Below are positions 38,402 through 46,941 of a DNA stretch of 61,025 bases, piece by piece. A program made the position numbers and the translations under genes. The notes below the pieces were generated by a model that saw only the letters and a program-made list of their open reading frames with translations, was not told the DNA's origin and did no database searches. The stretch spans positions 1-61,025 of the forward strand of contig CALBGO010000027.1 in assembly GCA_937894585.1 (NCBI GenBank), read 5' to 3'. Source of the DNA: an uncultured Eubacterium sp. (GTDB lineage Bacteria; Bacillota; Clostridia; Peptostreptococcales; Anaerovoracaceae). How positions within the stretch are numbered: the first letter of the stretch is position 1; each line of letters begins with the position of its first letter.

Positions 38402-38650
38402 CTAATCCTCCATTTCCCACGGCCATGGTGTCTCCGCCCATGTCCAGCCGTTTTTTACATCAGTATCAGATGCTGTAAGAGGGCCGAACTGCGCTTCATA
38501 TTCCTCTACTGCTTCGATATACATCTGTCTGGTTACATCATAAAATGTCAGCGCCGCCCGATTGGAAGGATGGGTATCTAAAAACAGACCTGTATCCGTC
38601 AGAGCAAAATCATACATCTGCACCTTTCTTAATGCTTCATCTCTCGTCAT
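38402..38650 (-). CDS. cotJB: Spore coat protein CotJB
   Basis: An 82-residue spore coat assembly protein with the family hallmark VQMYDFALTDTGLFLDTHPS, then AVEEYEAQFGPLTASD and an end rich in Trp (GWTWAETPWPWEMED). It overlaps cotJA by four bases. Its expression should be in the mother cell, as for cotJ operons in Bacillus. Confidence 0.95.
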   Translation of the reverse strand: MTRDEALRKVQMYDFALTDTGLFLDTHPSNRAALTFYDVTRQMYIEAVEEYEAQFGPLTASDTDVKNGWTWAETPWPWEMED

Positions 38651-39078
38651 TTTCTTCTCCCTCCCCGATATGCTGAAAAAGGCAGATCCAGATCCGGGAA
38701 AATCGTTCCTGTTTCAAAACCTTTTGTATAGTCATAAGGCTGCTGCCATTTCTGCCACGGTACATAGGCCATAGCAGGCATCATAATCTGCTGCGGTACC
38801 CCCGTGCCGCAGTCGCAGTTCTTATCTTTCAGACACGGCTGACAGCCGTTCTGTCCGTTGTTTTCCGGTCTTTCCGGTGTATCCGGCATCGGCAGCTGCT
38901 CCGGCTCTGCCGGCGGAGCGGGCTGCGGCATATGACAGTTTCGGCAGGTGCAGTCCGAAATAATGCGGGCTTCCTGCATGGACGATGTCCTCCCCTGCGC
39001 CGCTGTATTACCGGAATTCTGCATATCGCCGTCTCCCAGGATAATAGGCATGCCGATATACGGCTCAATTCTATCCAA
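38647..39078 (-). CDS. cotJA: Spore coat-associated protein CotJA, with Cys/Pro-rich extension
   Basis: The last 45 residues (MAYVPWQKWQQPYDYTKGFE, GTIFPDLDLPFSAYRGGRRK) are a complete CotJA domain. They are preceded by about 95 residues with a Cys/Pro-rich linker (CTCRNCHMPQPAPPAEPE, CQPCLKDKNCDCG), which normal CotJA proteins of about 80 residues lack. The start is probably TTG at 39078 (GAAAGGGGTTTTATTT before it); a GTG at 39096 is the alternative. The promoter is likely in the AT-rich gap upstream. Confidence 0.9.
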   Translation of the reverse strand: MDRIEPYIGMPIILGDGDMQNSGNTAAQGRTSSMQEARIISDCTCRNCHMPQPAPPAEPEQLPMPDTPERPENNGQNGCQPCLKDKNCDCGTGVPQQIMMPAMAYVPWQKWQQPYDYTKGFETGTIFPDLDLPFSAYRGGRRK

Positions 39079-39153
39079 AAATAAAACCCCTTTCACAGTA
39101 AGATATTCTATACTATGTAAGGGATTTGTATTTTGTGACTGTTATTTGCGCTT

Positions 39154-39681
39154 CTATGCTTCTTCCGGCCGCAGCTCCAGCGCCTGTAATATTTTCTTGC
39201 ATGCCAGCATTTTCGCATAGCTTTCCACCGCCATAGACAAAGCCAAAGCAGTAAGTTCTTCATCCTCCGCATCGGGCTCTATCATCTCCGCAGTTTCAGA
39301 AAAAGCGGTATCCAAAGTCTTCAGATACTTTTCGTAAAAAGTCTCTGTACTGCAGTGCTCCATCTCTTTTTCCAGCAGCGCACCTGTTTCCCCGACGGAA
39401 AGCACCTGTTTCAAAAGACAGATTGCAGTCAGATAACTCATATGCTCCCGATTATACTTTTTTCCTTTTGCCCGGGGCATCAGACCGTGTTTTACATAAT
39501 TATTCACCATCGCGGAAGTCAGGCTCTCATCACCCGATTCTCCCAGTCCGATATGCTGTCTCTCCATATAATTGATAACCTGATCCATATAAAGATCCAA
39601 ATCCGGAATCTGATCCCATTTTTCCGGTCTGCTGTGCAGAAGTTGCTCCTTAAACTCTCTCAGTTTATCCGATTTATCCAT
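39154..39681 (-). CDS. DUF1836 putative regulator
   Basis: A 175-residue protein, KWDQIPDLDLYMDQVINYME near the start, then SLTSAMVNNYVKHGLMPRAK and REHMSYLTAICLLKQVLSV. This is the DUF1836 form, thought to be a MerR-like HTH regulator. It is a single gene between cotJA and pdaA. Confidence 0.88.
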   Translation of the reverse strand: MDKSDKLREFKEQLLHSRPEKWDQIPDLDLYMDQVINYMERQHIGLGESGDESLTSAMVNNYVKHGLMPRAKGKKYNREHMSYLTAICLLKQVLSVGETGALLEKEMEHCSTETFYEKYLKTLDTAFSETAEMIEPDAEDEELTALALSMAVESYAKMLACKKILQALELRPEEA

Positions 39682-39739
39682 ATTGCATCTCCGTTATATA
39701 ATATTTGAAATTTTATCCTATCATATTATAAAACACATA

Positions 39740-40585
39740 TTACGACTTTGCAACGGTCAAATCCTTCAAAGAGCCGAAGGTATATCCCTGCTCCTTCCAT
39801 CTTTGAATCAGCTCCTTCAAAATCTCCGCATTAGTTTTGGATGTGGAATGAAGCAGGATTACTGCGCCGTTGTGACTTCTCGGAATCAGTTTTTCGAAGG
39901 CTTCTTCCCTTGCAGGCTGCTGGTCCACATACCAGTCCACATATGCCAGACTCCAAAATACTGTGGTGTAGCCCAGCTTCTGTGCCTGCTTCAGATTGTT
40001 TCTGCTGAACTTGCCCTGAGGCGGACGATAGAATTTCTGCATCTTCTTTCCCGTCACCTTCTTATATACTTTTTCCGTCTCCTCAAGTTCTCTGCGAAAA
40101 TCATCTTCTTCTGCAATAGCTGACATATCGGGGTGATTCATCGTGTGATTTCCTACAATATGTCCTTCCCGTTCCATACGCTTCAAAAGCTCCGGATTTT
40201 CTTCCATATAGGTTCCGACCAGAAAAAAAGCCGCAGGTACCTTTTCTGATTTCAGCACATTGAGAATTTCCTCAGTATAACCGTTTTCAAAACCCGCATC
40301 AAAAGTCAGATAAATCACTTTTTCCGCAGAATCACCACAGTAATAAGCGCCGTATTCGGAAAGCTCCGAAGCCGATGCATTGGCAGCCGGCGGTTTTCCC
40401 GGCTCCTGAAAAGAAAGTCCCCAGTCAGTCTGTGCGTCCGCATTTACAGCTGTGTCTTCCGATATTGTTTTCGCCTCCCCCGGATTTATAACACGATATC
40501 CGCCGGCAGCTCCGACCGCCAACGCTGCCGCAAGCAGCCCCGCACCCGCTTTCTTCCATCTTTTTTTGTTAATCTCAATAAACAT
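39740..40585 (-). CDS. pdaA: Polysaccharide deacetylase, PdaA type
   Basis: A 281-residue secreted enzyme with an N-terminal signal anchor (KKAGAGLLAAALAVGAAGGY). The NodB domain has TFDAGFENGYT (catalytic Asp), GNHTMNHPDMS (metal His), YRPPQGKFSRNN and VILLHSTSKTNAEIL. The order and a delta-lactam motif (WGLSFQEPGKPP near the start) match PdaA, which de-N-acetylates MurNAc to make cortex muramic delta-lactam in spores. Its start overlaps the end of the 54-residue ORF. Confidence 0.9.
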   Translation of the reverse strand: MFIEINKKRWKKAGAGLLAAALAVGAAGGYRVINPGEAKTISEDTAVNADAQTDWGLSFQEPGKPPAANASASELSEYGAYYCGDSAEKVIYLTFDAGFENGYTEEILNVLKSEKVPAAFFLVGTYMEENPELLKRMEREGHIVGNHTMNHPDMSAIAEEDDFRRELEETEKVYKKVTGKKMQKFYRPPQGKFSRNNLKQAQKLGYTTVFWSLAYVDWYVDQQPAREEAFEKLIPRSHNGAVILLHSTSKTNAEILKELIQRWKEQGYTFGSLKDLTVAKS

Positions 40586-40739
40586 GGTACAGTTTATGTC
40601 CGCAGGAAATCAGGTAGAACTCTTCTGACAGGAATTTATAATTTCCCGCAAAAACAATCCGAATGCAGCGGCTGCGGGTTTCACAGTTCATAATCCGCTG
40701 CGTTTTTTCCCATTGATTGGCTTTACTGTCGATTCTCAT
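40575..40739 (-). CDS. Hypothetical 54-residue protein between kinase and pdaA
   Basis: It starts MRIDSKANQWEKTQRIMNCE and ends YLISCGHKLYHVY, with several Cys residues. It lies 17 bases after the histidine kinase stop and overlaps the pdaA start by 11 bases, so it is likely part of the same transcript. The SD site (TGAAGGAAAG) is rather far away. No homology recognised. Confidence 0.5.
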   Translation of the reverse strand: MRIDSKANQWEKTQRIMNCETRSRCIRIVFAGNYKFLSEEFYLISCGHKLYHVY

Positions 40740-40755
40740 TTCTGCCGGCTTTCCT

Positions 40756-42015
40756 TCAGGAAGTTTCTCCTTTACCCCTGTCTTTCGGTGCGGGGAACTT
40801 TACGGTAAACCTGCTTCCCAGCTCCGATCTTGACAGCACTTCGATTTTGCCCCGGTGAGCATCGATAATCCATTTTGCAATAGAAAGTCCCAGACCCGTT
40901 CCCGATTCATTTCGGGTTCTTGCCGTATCTGCCCGATAAAACCTTTCAAAAACCTGCGTCACTTCCTGTTCATCCATACCGATTCCCTCGTCCTGCACAG
41001 TATAAGCAGGCATTCCGTCTATGCGGCAGGCACGCAGCGTAATGGTTCCGCCGGCAGCGGAATATTTAGCTGCATTCTGCACCAGAATCCGAAGAGACTG
41101 CTTCAGCATAGCCGCATCACCCATTATTTTCAAAGACTCATCACCGCGATATACATAACGATGGGTTTCATCGATCATTTCGGACTCTTCCCATACATCT
41201 TCCACAATACTGCTCAGGTCAATTTCTTCAAACTGAAGTGTCGTTCTGCCGCTGTCGCCCCGCGCCAGAAATAAAAGCTGTTCTATGAGATTTTTCATAT
41301 GATCTGCTTCGTTTCTGATCGCTTCAATAGATTCTTCCAATATCTTCTCATCTTTTTTTCCCCAGCGGTCCAGCATATTGACATAACCCTGTATCACAGC
41401 AATCGGTGTACGGAGCTCATGGGAAGCATCCGATACGAATCGCTCCTGCTGCCGATGGCTTTCCCGCATTCTGTCGATCAGATTATTGATGGCGATCTCC
41501 AGACTCTTAAGTTCCACATCTTCTGTAGAAACCCTTGCATCCGGATTTTGGGGGTCCAGACCGGAAACCGCCTGTTCAAAATCATGTACACCGGTGCTGT
41601 CAAAAGCTATATTGGAAAGTTCTTCTGCCTTTACGGCAATATCATTAAAGGGACGCAACAGCTTCCGCACCCTGCCTGTATGAAACAGTTCTTCTGCCAG
41701 CATCAGCACCTGGGCTGCCAAAACCACAACAGCGGGAATCCTTATCACTTCTATGGCATCCTTAATATAGTATTCATAAAGCTTCCCTGCGTCTGTTTCG
41801 ATAACATACCGCCACTGGCTGTAGCTCTCTCCCGTAAAGCTTCTGGCTGCGGCTTCCGCATCGCCGGGCAGAAGACTTTCACTCCAGAAAAAAAATCCTG
41901 CACAGCATGCGATAATCAAAATCACATCCAGAGCAAGAAAATTGGAAAACTGTCTCAGCCAGAAATCGAAATTGATTTTCCGGGCGATCGAAGTCATTTT
42001 ATTGTTCTCATCCAT
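40756..42015 (-). CDS. Membrane sensor histidine kinase
   Basis: A 419-residue class I kinase. Two membrane segments (about residues 26-48 and 92-110) flank an extracellular loop of about 45 residues. A HAMP-like stretch follows, then the H-box FVSDASHELRTPIAVIQGYV, N-box VQNAAKYSAAGG, G1 VQDEGIGMDEQE and G2 SGTGLGLSIAKW. It works with the response regulator directly upstream. The loop is short, so the signal may be a membrane or envelope state. Confidence 0.95.
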   Translation of the reverse strand: MDENNKMTSIARKINFDFWLRQFSNFLALDVILIIACCAGFFFWSESLLPGDAEAAARSFTGESYSQWRYVIETDAGKLYEYYIKDAIEVIRIPAVVVLAAQVLMLAEELFHTGRVRKLLRPFNDIAVKAEELSNIAFDSTGVHDFEQAVSGLDPQNPDARVSTEDVELKSLEIAINNLIDRMRESHRQQERFVSDASHELRTPIAVIQGYVNMLDRWGKKDEKILEESIEAIRNEADHMKNLIEQLLFLARGDSGRTTLQFEEIDLSSIVEDVWEESEMIDETHRYVYRGDESLKIMGDAAMLKQSLRILVQNAAKYSAAGGTITLRACRIDGMPAYTVQDEGIGMDEQEVTQVFERFYRADTARTRNESGTGLGLSIAKWIIDAHRGKIEVLSRSELGSRFTVKFPAPKDRGKGETS

Positions 42016-42136
42016 AGTAAAGATTCCTCATTGTTTCACTTGTGCCTTTTCCGATGCTGCCGCATTTTGCGGAATAAATTTCCCGCTTATATTTTAACCG
42101 CGGCAGCCTCGGATTTCTGTCTTTTTTATTTATTCC

Positions 42137-42817
42137 CTATTCCTCTTTTACCGCATAGCCTACACCGCGCACAGTGGTAATAAAACGGAATCCGAACCGA
42201 TCGTCGATTTTACTTCTGATATGCCGCACATAAACATCGATAATATTGGTTTCTCCCATATAATCATAGCCGCAGACACTGTTCATCAGCTGCTGCCGAT
42301 TCATCACGATATTTTTATTCTCCATAAGAATCCGTACCAGTTCATACTCTCTGTGATTCAGCTCCACAAGCTCACCGCCGCAGGTCACTTCGTAACGATC
42401 GGTATCAATCGTAACCCCTTTCACTGTCATCTTACGGGTTCTCTGCGCCAATCCGCCCCTTTTCTTAAATACCACGCGGATTCTTGCCAGCAATTCTTCA
42501 ATGGCAAACGGCTTGGTAATATAATCGTCTGCGCCTGAATCCAAACCCGAAACCTTATCCATCACAGCATCTCTTGCGGTCAGCATAATCACAGGCAAAT
42601 CCGAAGTTTTTCTGAGCCTTCTGAGAACTTCAAGACCGTTCAGTCCCGGCAGCATAATATCTAGAAGCATCAGATCAAACCCTCCGTCTTCCGCAAAAGA
42701 CAAAGCTTCTCTTCCGTCAGCGGATTTGGTGACCGCATATCCTTCATGGGTCAGCTCCAGTTCCACAAATCTTGCAATTTTCGCATCGTCTTCCACCAGT
42801 AAAATCTTCTGCGTCAA
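42137..42817 (-). CDS. OmpR/PhoB-family response regulator
   Basis: A 226-residue protein. The receiver has DDAKIARFVELELTHEGYAV, the phospho-acceptor Asp in LMLLDIMLPGLNG, and DYITKPFAIEELLARI. The C-terminal winged helix carries NHREYELVRILMENKNIVMN and VYVRHIRSKIDDRFGFRFIT. It is followed by its kinase at 42015 after a 121-base gap that holds a GC-rich hairpin-like region but no ORF. Confidence 0.95.
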   Translation of the reverse strand: MTQKILLVEDDAKIARFVELELTHEGYAVTKSADGREALSFAEDGGFDLMLLDIMLPGLNGLEVLRRLRKTSDLPVIMLTARDAVMDKVSGLDSGADDYITKPFAIEELLARIRVVFKKRGGLAQRTRKMTVKGVTIDTDRYEVTCGGELVELNHREYELVRILMENKNIVMNRQQLMNSVCGYDYMGETNIIDVYVRHIRSKIDDRFGFRFITTVRGVGYAVKEE

Positions 42818-42900
42818 AGCTCGCCCTTCCTTTCTGCAAATCCAAATCTCAAATTATACCGAACGCCTTCGGATTCAGTCTGCCAAGCTGATGCCTCAGG

Positions 42901-43536
42901 TTACTTCCGCCGCATAGTTTCATCCGTTTCTTTGGAGGCTGCGCTTTCCCCTTTATCTCTTCTCTTTTTATTTTCGTCTCCCGAAGACTCCCTCTTCACA
43001 TCATCGGTAAATTCCCGTTTCACTGCCTCTGCCGCAGCCGAAGCCTTGTCGCAGGCTTTATTCAAATCCACGGCTTCTGTGATTTTTCCGCTGAAACTGT
43101 AACGGAAGCCGAAGAAAAGTCCTGCAATCAGAATCGGAACGATTGCCCAAAAGGCGAAAAACAGCAGAAGCACAAGCACAATCACCGGAACATTGATAAT
43201 CTCTTCTCCATGCTTTCTGACAATGAAATAGTTTTCACATCCTTTTTTAACTATGCTGCTGCACCATTTCATAAAACGAATCAGGATACTGCCCAGTTTT
43301 TCGTCCTTCGTATCATCGTAAGCCCTCGCTGCCTGCTGAAATTCCTCACCGGTATGTTCTGCGCCGGTGGTATACGACTGCCGCGCCGGGCCTTTTACCT
43401 TTCCCTGATTTTCAAGCATCACAATCGCATCCAGTATATCCTCGCCGCAGGCATCCAGCGCAGCTTTCGCATCTTCATAGCAGACGCCGGTCTTTTCGAT
43501 AATTTTTTCTGCCTTTTCTAATTTTGTCATTTCCAT
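42901..43536 (-). CDS. UBA-like and DUF4342 membrane protein
   Basis: A 211-residue protein. The N-terminus has a UBA/TS-N-like helix bundle (TKLEKAEKIIEKTGVCYEDA, LDACGEDILDAIVMLEN). The DUF4342 region with RFMKWCSSIVKKGCENYFIV follows, then two close membrane segments (VPVIVLVLLLFFAFWAIVPI onward). A highly charged tail rich in Lys, Glu and Asp ends the protein. The ATG at 43536 follows AAAGGAAGTT. The role is unknown; a stress or envelope association is possible. Confidence 0.8.
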   Translation of the reverse strand: MEMTKLEKAEKIIEKTGVCYEDAKAALDACGEDILDAIVMLENQGKVKGPARQSYTTGAEHTGEEFQQAARAYDDTKDEKLGSILIRFMKWCSSIVKKGCENYFIVRKHGEEIINVPVIVLVLLLFFAFWAIVPILIAGLFFGFRYSFSGKITEAVDLNKACDKASAAAEAVKREFTDDVKRESSGDENKKRRDKGESAASKETDETMRRK

Positions 43537-43672
43537 AACTTCCTTTCTGAATTCAACCCTGCCCAAAGCTTCGGGTGCTCCCCTTTTTGTATCTACATCT
43601 TACCCTGTGCAGATTAAATAAAAAGAGGTGAAAGATTAAAATCAGATTAACAATACCGCATTTCCTGTCCTT

Positions 43673-44461
43673 TTACACTTCTTCCGTGTCGGCTTCTCCT
43701 TCGGATTCCGCCTCCGAATACTCAGGCTCCTCATTTTCCAAAAGATTTTCTTCTGCTTCCACAGAAAGCAAAGGCTTTCTTTTTACGGTCATCAGTTTGT
43801 AAATCACCGATGCGGCAAGAGCTCCTGCAACGGGAGCCAGAATAAACATCCATGCCTGCTGCACCGCATCTCCGTCCTGAAGCAGCGCCGGCCCCAAAGA
43901 TCTTGCGGGATTTGCCGAAGCCCCGGAAAACGGATAGCCGAATAAATATACCGCCGCTGTTGCAAGTCCGGTATAAACGGCAGCAGACGGCTCAAAACGG
44001 TCTGTCTTACGCACAGCCAAAACCACCCATACCAAAGTGAAGGTCATCATTGCTTCAATCAGAAAAACAACCCATTTTCCTGTACCGAAAGTGCTCAGTT
44101 CTTCAAATCCATTGGCTCCGAGAGCAGTTCTGCCTCCGATTACCGCTGCTAAAAGTGCTGCTCCGCAAATTCCTCCGGCAAACTGGCCGATGACATAACC
44201 GATTAAATCCTTTCCCTTCATTCTGCCGCTGACCCAAAGAGACAGGGAAATTACCGGATTCAGATGACCTCCCGAAATGTCGCCGAAAGCAAAAATCAAA
44301 ACCGCCGTCAGAAGTCCGAATCCCGCTGCCGAAATAAAAGAAACAAATGCCGCAGGCAGCATTCCGGCTGCGCTGAATAAAATGGAGGCAGCAACCGTAA
44401 TGCCGCACCCGAAAAATACTAAAAGAGTTGTCCCTATAAATTCTCCGATATATTTTCTCAT
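43673..44461 (-). CDS. Aquaporin/glycerol facilitator family channel
   Basis: A 262-residue MIP family protein with six membrane segments. The two channel half-helices have GGHLNPVISLSLWVSG (NPV in place of the usual NPA) and GASANPARSLGPALL (complete NPA-R). The C-terminal 35 residues are strongly acidic (ENLLENEEPEYSEAESEGEA). The narrow pore features are closer to water channels than to GlpF, but the substrate is not certain. It stands alone between two convergent-sized gaps. Confidence 0.9.
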   Translation of the reverse strand: MRKYIGEFIGTTLLVFFGCGITVAASILFSAAGMLPAAFVSFISAAGFGLLTAVLIFAFGDISGGHLNPVISLSLWVSGRMKGKDLIGYVIGQFAGGICGAALLAAVIGGRTALGANGFEELSTFGTGKWVVFLIEAMMTFTLVWVVLAVRKTDRFEPSAAVYTGLATAAVYLFGYPFSGASANPARSLGPALLQDGDAVQQAWMFILAPVAGALAASVIYKLMTVKRKPLLSVEAEENLLENEEPEYSEAESEGEADTEEV

Positions 44462-44589
44462 CTCTTCACCACCGATGCTTCGGTCAAATCCAAAGCACCG
44501 CTTTTCCTTTCTTTACATTTTGCCTTAACTTTTTTATTTACTGGCTCCGACTGCTATATGTTGTCAAACCCGTTACTTTGAGAGCGCTG

Positions 44590-45285
44590 TCATTTTTCTT
44601 TCTCCAAAAGAAGATCCCTGATGACTTCCCCGCCGATGAAAAGTCCCGCAGCGGAAGGCACAAAGCTGATGCTGCCCGGCGTCCTGCTTCCTGTTTTCAC
44701 AGGCTCCTCTGTAGAAAAAAGCACCTTTACGCCTCTGATACCCCGCTCCCGCAATTCCTTGCGCACAACCTTTGCCAGAGGGCACACGCTGGTTTTGCTG
44801 ATATCCGCAATCTGAAATCTAAAAGGGTCCGTTTTGTTCCCCGTCCCCATAGACGAAATCACCGGCGTTCCCGCCTCCTTGCAGCGAACAATGATATCAA
44901 TTTTTGCGGATGTCGTATCTATAGCGTCCACCACATAGTCATAGGCGGTAAAATCAAACTGCGCGGCAGCCTCCGTCCCCGGCAGATAAAAACAGTCGTA
45001 CCGCTTCACTCTGCAGTCCGGATTCACCGATAAAATTCTCTGTTCCATAACTCGTGTTTTTTCCATACCTACGGTATCATAAGATGCAATAATCTGCCGA
45101 TTGATATTGCTTTCGGATACAATATCGTTATCCACAATATGAATCGTCCCGACTCCCGCCCTGGCAAGGGCCTCACATACATAGCCGCCCACACCGCCGA
45201 CGCCGAAAACAAGCACGCTTGCAGCGCGCAGCCGCTCAATTCCCTCAGCGCCGATTAGAAGCTCTGTTCTCTCTGTTCTGCTCAT
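44590..45285 (-). CDS. tcdA: tRNA threonylcarbamoyladenosine dehydratase TcdA
   Basis: A 231-residue E1-like enzyme. It has the nucleotide-binding VLVFGVGGVGGYVCEALARA, then VDNDIVSESNINRQIIA, DYVVDAIDTTSAKIDIIVRC and GTGNKTDPFRFQIADISKTS. It converts t6A into the cyclic hydantoin form ct6A in tRNA. It overlaps recX by four bases. Confidence 0.93.
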   Translation of the reverse strand: MSRTERTELLIGAEGIERLRAASVLVFGVGGVGGYVCEALARAGVGTIHIVDNDIVSESNINRQIIASYDTVGMEKTRVMEQRILSVNPDCRVKRYDCFYLPGTEAAAQFDFTAYDYVVDAIDTTSAKIDIIVRCKEAGTPVISSMGTGNKTDPFRFQIADISKTSVCPLAKVVRKELRERGIRGVKVLFSTEEPVKTGSRTPGSISFVPSAAGLFIGGEVIRDLLLEKEK

Positions 45286-45767
45286 CTCCGCAACTCTCCT
45301 AGCACACTGTAAATCACATCACTTCCAAAGCCTCTGCTCTGCAGTTTTCTGGCGATCTTTGCCAGAATTTTCTCCGGAACCGGCTCGCCCTGCGGAATTT
45401 CCGAAAGGCGCAGCACCTTTTCCGCCTCGGAAAGAGCCTGTTTTTTCTCGTCAAAAACAGTTCCTTCTTCCAAAAGTTCTTCCGTAAAATCCGCAAAAGC
45501 AATTTCCATCACGGAAGGGTCCACTCCTTTTTCCCGAAGTTCATAAAAAAACTTCCGTTTTCCTTTACCCTTTGACAAAGCATAGCGAAAATACCGTCGG
45601 CAGTAATCCTGATCATTCAAATATCCCGCCGACAGAAACTCTGCAATCAGGGATTCTGTTTCCGCCTCTTCATAACCTTTTCCGGCAAGGTATTTTCTCA
45701 TTTCAAAGACAGTGCGGCTTCGGGATGACAAATACCGCAAAGCCGCATCGTAAATATTTCCGTTCAT
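45282..45767 (-). CDS. recX: Regulatory protein RecX
   Basis: A 161-residue protein of helical three-repeat type, ALRYLSSRSRTVFEMRKYLA, then YLNDQDYCRRYFRYALSKGK and KFFYELREKGVDPSVMEIAF, and the end SRGFGSDVIYSVLGEL. It modulates RecA filaments. It begins at the stop of the phosphopantetheinyl transferase gene (TAATG overlap). Confidence 0.9.
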   Translation of the reverse strand: MNGNIYDAALRYLSSRSRTVFEMRKYLAGKGYEEAETESLIAEFLSAGYLNDQDYCRRYFRYALSKGKGKRKFFYELREKGVDPSVMEIAFADFTEELLEEGTVFDEKKQALSEAEKVLRLSEIPQGEPVPEKILAKIARKLQSRGFGSDVIYSVLGELRR

Positions 45768-46324
45768 TATAAAATCCTTAAGCCCACCTGAACCTCGTCA
45801 TCTGTGCAGACTGCACACCGAAGATCCGGTGAAATTTCAATATCCGTGAAAAAGTACTGCCTGTCCTTCCAGTCTACCGCAGATACAAGCTCGCTGTTTT
45901 CCTTTACCACAGAAGGCATATCGCTGAATATTCCAAGTCCGGTGCACTTTGCAAAGGCCTCTTTTCTGACCCATACATCAAAAAATCCATCCAGACCCCA
46001 CAAGTCCACATAATGCTGTTCTTTCGGAAGGTACAGCCTCTGCGCAATCTCCTCAAATCTACATTCCTTTACATGCTGCAGATCCAGTCCGCAGGGCTGC
46101 TGGGAAACCATGCACATCCACAGCTGTCCGCTGTGGCTTAAAGAAAACTCCAAAGGAATATCCACAAAGTACGGTTTTCCCTTTTCTTCACGCCTTATTT
46201 CTCCTTCCAAAACAGGATAATCAAGACCTGCCTCACCGCAATAGCGGACGGCTGCCTGCCTGATTAAACCATACCCTTTTTCCCCTCTCTCAAAAGGGCC
46301 GTCATAAATATAAATGCTGCTCAT
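45767..46324 (-). CDS. 4'-phosphopantetheinyl transferase, Sfp/HetI type
   Basis: A 185-residue enzyme that activates carrier proteins. Key parts are GKPYFVDIPLEFSLSHSGQL, CGLDLQHVKECRFEEIAQRL (the Mg-binding Asp) and DVWVRKEAFAKCTGLG (W-x-x-K-E-A). It has no nearby biosynthetic cluster, so its target is probably elsewhere. Confidence 0.92.
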   Translation of the reverse strand: MSSIYIYDGPFERGEKGYGLIRQAAVRYCGEAGLDYPVLEGEIRREEKGKPYFVDIPLEFSLSHSGQLWMCMVSQQPCGLDLQHVKECRFEEIAQRLYLPKEQHYVDLWGLDGFFDVWVRKEAFAKCTGLGIFSDMPSVVKENSELVSAVDWKDRQYFFTDIEISPDLRCAVCTDDEVQVGLRIL

Positions 46325-46473
46325 AATCTCTCTCCCTTCTGTAAAAAATATAAGACCGACGCTTTAAAACTCCTGCTGCCCCGCTGCGCTTCTGAATAAG
46401 TACGGCATTCCTGCGGGATAAAAACTCCTATGCGCATATGCCGCCTGTTTTAAGCCCGCGTTCTGTAAGGGTG

Positions 46474-46529
46474 TTTTCCTATAACATACGAAAACATTGA
46501 AAACCTGCATTTCCTATGTTATAGGAAAA
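46474..46529. repeat. 15-bp inverted repeat, possible operator
   Basis: TTTTCCTATAACATA (46474-46488) is repeated inverted at 46515-46529, 26 bases apart. The right arm is itself palindromic (TTCCTATGTTATAGGAA at 46511-46527). It lies upstream of the phosphopantetheinyl transferase gene and downstream of the TrpR-like gene. A dimeric repressor site is likely. Confidence 0.5.
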
Positions 46530-46549
46530 GGGGCGTGTTAAAACGCCCC
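46530..46549 (-). terminator. Terminator of the TrpR-like gene
   Basis: GGGGCGT, six bases, ACGCCCC; on the minus strand the stem is followed by TTTTCC. It ends transcription 12 bases after the yerC-like stop codon. Confidence 0.7.
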
Positions 46550-46561
46550 TTCATTATCAGC

Positions 46562-46867
46562 TTATTTTTTCTTTTGACTGTCCAGGCGTTCCAGAACCCT
46601 TTGATATCCGTCAGCACCGTAAACCAGACACTTGTTGATGCGGCTGATTGTAGCGGTTGAAGCTTTGGTAATCTCTTCAATTTCGCTGTAGGTCTTCTTC
46701 TGCGAAAGCAGTTTTGCCACCTGCAGCCTCTGTGCAATCGCATGAATTTCATTGATTGTACAGATGTCCTCAAAAAAACGGTAGCAGTCTTCTCTGTCCT
46801 TCAAGGTGAGAACAGCGTCAAACAGTTCATCAATATCATCTCTTTTAAATTTTGAATCGTATGCCAT
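46562..46867 (-). CDS. yerC: TrpR-like protein YerC/YecD
   Basis: A 101-residue protein: DDIDELFDAVLTLKDREDCY, then FFEDICTINEIHAIAQRLQV and KTYSEIEEITKASTATISRI (TrpR-type HTH). Complete family length. Its regulatory target is not known. The SD site is AAAGGAGTTCGGCG. Confidence 0.93.
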   Translation of the reverse strand: MAYDSKFKRDDIDELFDAVLTLKDREDCYRFFEDICTINEIHAIAQRLQVAKLLSQKKTYSEIEEITKASTATISRINKCLVYGADGYQRVLERLDSQKKK

Positions 46868-46941
46868 CGCCGAACTCCTTTCGCTTTTTCACGATATGTG
46901 AATATTATAACACTTTTATGCACTAAAGTCAAAGGTTATTT

